Source: CAXMQS01 sp036446035 (lineage in GTDB: Bacteria; Actinomycetota; Acidimicrobiia; Spongiisociales; JAOTWH01). Taken from it: a DNA stretch of 17,037 nucleotides. A program made the position numbers and the translations under genes. Below are positions 14,128 to 17,037 of the stretch, in pieces. Within the stretch, counting starts at the first letter, position 1. Each line of letters begins with the position of its first letter. Location of the stretch: positions 1 to 17,037 of the forward strand of contig JAZFSG010000061.1 of assembly GCA_036446035.1 (NCBI GenBank), given 5' to 3'. The notes under the pieces were generated by a model that made no database searches, was not told the DNA's origin, and saw only the letters and a list, made by a program, of their open reading frames with translations.

Positions 14128-15116
14128 TCCTTGGCATCGAGACCAGCTGCGACGAGACCGCTGTTGGCGTAGTTGATGGCTTTGAGGTCAAGTCGTCGGT
14201 GATGGCCTCCCAGACGGATGAGCATGCCCGCTTCGGTGGAGTTGTTCCAGAGGTTGCAGCGCGGGCACATGTTGAGGCGATCAGGTCCCTCACCCACCGC
14301 GCCATTGCCGAGGCCGGCGTCCATTCCATGGACCTGGACGCGGTGGCAGCCACCCAGGGACCCGGCCTGGCAGGAGCTCTTGTTGTCGGCTTCGCCTTCG
14401 CCAAGTCCATGGCGTGGGCTCTCGGCAAGCCATTCATCGGCATAGACCACATGGAGGGCCATCTGATGGCGCCGCGCCTGGAGCACGAGGACTACGAACC
14501 TCCGGTGGTTGTACTGCTGGCGTCGGGTGGCCACAGCCAGATCGTTCATGTGAAGGCTTGGGGCGAGTACGAGACTCTGGGCGCCACGATCGACGACGCC
14601 GCGGGCGAGGCATTCGACAAACTGGCGCGTTTCATGGGCCTTGGCTACCCGGGGGGGCCGGCCATCGATGCCGATGCCGAAGGAGGAGACGCCACTGCAG
14701 TCGCCTTTCCTCGGGCGCTCGGCGATCGACCTTTCGACTTCTCATTCTCAGGCCTGAAGACGGCGGTCGTTACCTATCTCGAGAAAGCGGCGGCTGCGGG
14801 AACGCTGCCGCCACGAAGCGATGTATCTGCGTCTATCCAAGAAGCGATAGTCGACGCGCTTGTGTCCAAGACCTTCAATGCCGTAGATGAGACGGGGGCC
14901 AGGGCGGTCGCGGGCGGAGGAGGGGTGCTTGCCAATCGGCGACTGCGGGAGCGCCTGGACCAGGAGGCGGCGGCGCGTGGGATCAGTCTTTTCTTGCCGT
15001 CCCCCGGCTACTGCACGGACAACGGCGCCATGGTGGCCGCGGCCGCGGCGCGCCGTTTGGAGCGCGGCGACGTCACCAGCTGGGCATCCGAGGTCGACTC
15101 GTCAATGACCCTGTGA
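14118..15116 (+). CDS. tsaD: tRNA N6-adenosine threonylcarbamoyltransferase TsaD
   Basis: TsaD transfers the threonylcarbamoyl group from TC-AMP to A37 of tRNA. It is 332 residues. It begins LILGIETSCDETAVGVV, has GGVVPEVAARAHVE, the metal-binding histidines H111 and H115 in IDHMEGHL, then VLLASGGHSQIV, GATIDDAAGEAFDKLARFMGL, GYPGGPAID, FDFSFSGLKTAV, AGGGGVLANRRLRE and the metal ligand near D301 in YCTDNGAMVA. The start is ATG 14118, within the end of rimI; an in-frame upstream extension to 14058 is inside rimI and not conserved in kind. Its stop overlaps the next gene by 4 bp. Confidence 0.97.
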   Translation: MALILGIETSCDETAVGVVDGFEVKSSVMASQTDEHARFGGVVPEVAARAHVEAIRSLTHRAIAEAGVHSMDLDAVAATQGPGLAGALVVGFAFAKSMAWALGKPFIGIDHMEGHLMAPRLEHEDYEPPVVVLLASGGHSQIVHVKAWGEYETLGATIDDAAGEAFDKLARFMGLGYPGGPAIDADAEGGDATAVAFPRALGDRPFDFSFSGLKTAVVTYLEKAAAAGTLPPRSDVSASIQEAIVDALVSKTFNAVDETGARAVAGGGGVLANRRLRERLDQEAAARGISLFLPSPGYCTDNGAMVAAAAARRLERGDVTSWASEVDSSMTL

Positions 15117-16210
15117 AGGGCTTCAAGGTCGGGCGCATCCTCGGCATAGACCTCGTCATCGACCCGTCGTGGCTTGTCATCGCCGGGCTCATAACCACCT
15201 CGCTGTTCATCGAGTTCAGCACTCAGGACCCGAATCGCTCGGGTCGCGTCGTCGGCCTGGCCGCCGTCGTGGGATCGCTGCTCTTCTTCGGCAGCGTCCT
15301 CGTTCACGAGCTGAGCCATTCGGTGGTCGCCAGGCGACGCGGGATCTCGGTTAGAAGGATCCGCCTCTTCATCTTCGGCGGAGTGTCCGAGATCGAACAG
15401 GAGGCGGCAACGCCTCAAGACGAATTCGTGATCTCGGTCGTCGGACCCGTGTCCTCACTCCTGCTGGCGGCGGGGTTCTGGGGCCTCGACAGAGCGTTGC
15501 CATCGATCGACGATCCCTTTGGCCAGTTGCTCGGCCTGCTGGCCTTCGTGAATCTGGCGCTCGGTCTCTTCAATCTGGTGCCCGGGTTCCCCCTTGACGG
15601 GGGCAGGGTGTTGCGCTCGGCGGTATGGAAGGCGACCGGCGACTTTCGACGAGCCACCACGGTCGCCGCAACCTCGGGCCGGATCGTTGGCGCCCTCCTC
15701 GCCACCGGTGGCGCCTATCTCCTGTTCATACGGGGCGAGCCGGTTGGATTGTGGTATTTGGCGATCGGGTGGTTCCTGTATCAGGCGGCTCGGGTTGGAG
15801 GTGTCTTTGGCGTTGCTCGCCAGGATCTAGCCGAGGTTCGCGTCGCCGATCTGATGGTTGCGGTGCGACAGGCCGCTCCGACGACGATTACCGTCCAGGC
15901 GCTGCTGGAGAACTATCTGGTAGGGGCCGCTGCCCATCTTCCGGCCATGCCCGTCGTGCACAGAGGAAGGGTGCGCGGGCTCATCCGACCCGCTGACGCC
16001 GCTGCAGTCGCTTCTCCTGCCACGACGACGGTCGACCAGATCATGACGCCGATCGGGCCGGACGACGTCGTGCCCGCCGGCGCCGCGATAGGGGAGCTGC
16101 TGCCGCGGTTTGTCAACGCCAACGCCGTCAAGTTGGTGACATCGGAGGGTCGGGCGGTGGGTGTGCTGGCGGCTCGCGATGTCCTGGAACTTGTTGCCAG
16201 GCAGGCCTGA
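15113..16210 (+). CDS. Site-2 protease family (M50) membrane metalloprotease with C-terminal CBS domains
   Basis: An intramembrane zinc protease of 365 residues, like the CBS-containing Rip3 type of mycobacteria. Transmembrane helices occupy about 15-35, 45-68, 105-125, 138-157, 187-208 and possibly 213-230. The zinc site is HELSH (H65, E66, H69) plus D162 in NLVPGFPLDGGRVLRS. The C-terminal third (about 243-365) is soluble and shows a CBS-pair layout (VADLMV..., then TVDQIMTPIGPDDVVPAGAAI and VGVLAARDVLELV), which could sense a nucleotide. The GTG start overlaps the tsaD stop (GTGA). Its substrate is unknown; members of the group cut anti-sigma factors or other membrane proteins. It sits just before groES but is separated by a heat-shock operator region. 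Confidence 0.93.
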   Translation: MKGFKVGRILGIDLVIDPSWLVIAGLITTSLFIEFSTQDPNRSGRVVGLAAVVGSLLFFGSVLVHELSHSVVARRRGISVRRIRLFIFGGVSEIEQEAATPQDEFVISVVGPVSSLLLAAGFWGLDRALPSIDDPFGQLLGLLAFVNLALGLFNLVPGFPLDGGRVLRSAVWKATGDFRRATTVAATSGRIVGALLATGGAYLLFIRGEPVGLWYLAIGWFLYQAARVGGVFGVARQDLAEVRVADLMVAVRQAAPTTITVQALLENYLVGAAAHLPAMPVVHRGRVRGLIRPADAAAVASPATTTVDQIMTPIGPDDVVPAGAAIGELLPRFVNANAVKLVTSEGRAVGVLAARDVLELVARQA

Positions 16211-16227
16211 GAACGCCAAAAAGCGAC

Positions 16228-16254
16228 TTAGCAGTCGCGCCCTCAGACTGCTAG
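16228..16254. promoter_or_regulatory. Variant CIRCE-like inverted repeat (upstream operator)
   Basis: TTAGCAGTC, 9 bases, then GACTGCTAG. This has the size, spacing and symmetry of CIRCE (TTAGCACTC-N9-GAGTGCTAA). The same base is changed in both arms, so the arms still match over 8 of 9 positions. It ends 2 bp before the consensus-like CIRCE and covers the candidate promoter. Likely a second HrcA site or a site for a related repressor. Confidence 0.6.
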
Positions 16255-16257
16255 CAT
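16228..16257 (+). promoter_or_regulatory. Candidate groESL promoter
   Basis: TTAGCA (16228-16233) and TAGCAT (16252-16257) are separated by 18 bp and make a plausible housekeeping promoter upstream of groES. The -35 to -10 stretch coincides with the first CIRCE-like inverted repeat (16228-16254), and the second repeat begins at the last base of the -10. This is the layout expected for HrcA repression. The hexamers themselves are weak. Confidence 0.45.
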
Positions 16258-16283
16258 TGGCACTCGCGCACCAAGAGTGCTAA
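16257..16283. promoter_or_regulatory. CIRCE operator (HrcA binding site)
   Basis: TTGGCACTC, 9-base spacer GCGCACCAA, then GAGTGCTAA. The right arm is exactly consensus and the left differs at one base. CIRCE is the binding site of the heat-shock repressor HrcA and normally precedes groESL, as here; it lies 3 bp before the Shine-Dalgarno AAGGAGG of groES. Confidence 0.95.
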
Positions 16284-16297
16284 CCCAAGGAGGGTTC

Positions 16298-16585
16298 ATG
16301 AAGTTGCAGCCTTTGGGCGACCGTGTGGTCGTCAAAGCAAAGGATGACGGGGACCAGACCACACCCAGTGGGCTGGTTATCCCTGATACCGCCAAGGAAA
16401 GGCCACAGATGGGCGAAGTGCTCGCTGTGGGTCCTGGCGATTTCCAAGACGGTGAACGCGTCCCCATGGACGTCGACGCCGGGGACATCGTCGTGTATTC
16501 GAAGTTCGGCGGCACGGAAGTCAAGTACGACGGTGAGGAATACCTCATCCTCTCGTCGCGCGACATCCTTGCCGTCGTCAAGTAG
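16298..16585 (+). CDS. groES: Co-chaperonin GroES
   Basis: GroES is the 10 kDa heptameric lid of the GroEL chaperonin. It is 95 residues, the normal length. It opens with KLQPLGDRVVVKAKDD, has the mobile-loop region TTPSGLVIPDTAKERPQMGEV, and ends with VVYSKFGGTEVKYDGEEYLILSSRDILAVV. ATG 16298 follows AAGGAGG (16287-16293) at 4-base spacing; an upstream in-frame ATG at 16277 lies inside CIRCE and would add 7 unusual residues. It is controlled by the CIRCE pair and precedes groEL by 8 bp. Confidence 0.98.
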   Translation: MKLQPLGDRVVVKAKDDGDQTTPSGLVIPDTAKERPQMGEVLAVGPGDFQDGERVPMDVDAGDIVVYSKFGGTEVKYDGEEYLILSSRDILAVVK

Positions 16586-16593
16586 GAGGTCAA

Positions 16594-16899
16594 GTGGCAG
16601 CCAAAGAGATCAGATTCGATGAAGACGCCCGCCATGGCCTCCAGGCCGGCGTAGACAAGCTGGCCAATGTCGTCAAGACGACGCTCGGCCCCAAGGGTCG
16701 CAACGTCGTTCTCGAGAAGAAGTGGGGCTCCCCCACCATCACGAACGACGGCGTGACCATCGCCAAAGAGATCGAGCTGGAGGATGCGTGGGAGAACATG
16801 GGCGCCCAGCTCGCCAAGGAAGTGGCCAATAAGACCAACGATGTCGCCGGCGACGGCACCACCACCGCAACGGTGTTGGCGCAGTCGATGCCCATTTGA
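16594..16899 (+). CDS. groEL: Chaperonin GroEL, N-terminal part only
   Basis: The frame starts at GTG 16594 after AGGAGG and encodes the first 99 residues of GroEL: AKEIRFDEDARHGLQAGVDKLA, VKTTLGPKGRNVVLEKKWGSPTITNDGVTIAKEIELED, and the ATP-binding GDGTTTATVLAQ. After AQSM (codon ending 16890), where GroEL should continue with a VREG-like stretch, the frame reads P-I-stop and homology ends. The TGA at 16897-16899 is therefore not the gene's real end. About 440 residues are missing. The cause is the junction to unrelated reversed sequence from about 16891 on, either an assembly join or a rearrangement. Before the junction everything looks functional. Confidence 0.9.
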   Translation: MAAKEIRFDEDARHGLQAGVDKLANVVKTTLGPKGRNVVLEKKWGSPTITNDGVTIAKEIELEDAWENMGAQLAKEVANKTNDVAGDGTTTATVLAQSMPI

Positions 16900-17036
16900 T
16901 AGGCCACGCCGAGTTTCTGGAGTATCTGCAGCCGTCGTTCGCCGGTGGCCGCCGCCAGATTATCGCCGTCGACCAGTACGCGCCCGGCCGCCGGCCGGTG
17001 GATGCCGAGCATGTGTTTCAACAGTGTGCTCTTGCC
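16891..17036 (-). CDS. ABC transporter ATP-binding protein fragment, MlaF-like
   Basis: Read on the minus strand from the right edge, the frame gives GKSTLLKHMLG (end of Walker A and its helix), then HRPAAGRVLVDGDNL and RRLQILQKLGVAYQMG, reaching the Q-loop. This order and wording is that of the Mla/Ttg2 (and Mce-associated) lipid-transport ATPases, where ALF and ENV motifs would come next. Instead the sequence switches at about 16890 to antisense groEL. Only about 48 residues are present, with both ends lost. In Gram-negative bacteria MlaF energises phospholipid transport; nothing else here supports such a system, so the fragment probably comes from elsewhere. Confidence 0.7.
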
Positions 17037-17037
17037 G

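Noticed and set aside
16590..17021. Minus-strand frame fusing ABC ATPase residues to antisense groEL
   Set aside because: Not a real fusion protein: the second part is simply groEL read backwards past the junction at about 16890.
1..17037. tRNA, rRNA, CRISPR arrays, insertion sequences, phage genes
   Set aside because: None seen: no regularly spaced repeats, no transposase or integrase motifs, and no tRNA-like cloverleaf noticed by eye.

Overview
The window is high-GC DNA that looks chromosomal and actinobacterial. The gene order glmS - acpS - (nnr) - alr - tsaE - tsaB - rimI - tsaD - groES - groEL matches the conserved core locus known from Mycobacterium and Streptomyces. Starts are often GTG or TTG, genes overlap by 4 bp, and a CIRCE operator precedes groES. 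I cannot fix the class; a lineage outside the well-studied Actinomycetes (for example Acidimicrobiia-like) is a guess. The last ~147 bp appear foreign to the locus.

Layout. Positions 1-638 hold the 3' end of a secreted PQQ-dependent sugar dehydrogenase. It converges on a family 1 beta-glucosidase (847-2133, minus). The 208 bp between them carry two REP-like repeat units in inverted orientation. From the beta-glucosidase start to glmS (2134-2466) there is no protein gene, but a near-canonical glmS ribozyme (2280-2418) sits there. It is followed by a hairpin abutting its pseudoknot strand and a second hairpin that buries the glmS ribosome binding site. glmS overlaps acpS. A minus-strand cassette of three small membrane proteins of unknown function follows (4688-5877). 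Then come the plus-strand NAD(P)HX repair enzyme, alanine racemase and an S58/P1-family peptidase, with overlapping genes. A malic enzyme/phosphotransacetylase-like fusion lies convergently on the minus strand (9450-11723). Divergent from it is a tightly packed plus-strand run: type-4 uracil-DNA glycosylase, tsaE, tsaB, rimI, tsaD and a site-2 protease with CBS domains. groES-groEL follow.

How the genes work together. glmS (glucosamine-6-phosphate) and alr (D-alanine) supply cell-wall precursors. acpS activates the fatty-acid carrier protein. Nnr repairs damaged NAD(P)H. tsaE/B/D make the t6A tRNA modification, and rimI acetylates protein N-termini. groESL is the heat-shock chaperonin, here under two CIRCE-type operators: one normal, one a symmetric variant overlapping the putative promoter.

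The main points for a second look are the glmS riboswitch-ribozyme and its two downstream hairpins in a high-GC actinobacterium-like genome, the tandem CIRCE arrangement, the uncharacterised membrane cassette, the inverted REP-like pair, and the abrupt switch at about 16890 from groEL to a reversed MlaF-like ABC ATPase fragment, most simply read as an assembly chimera.
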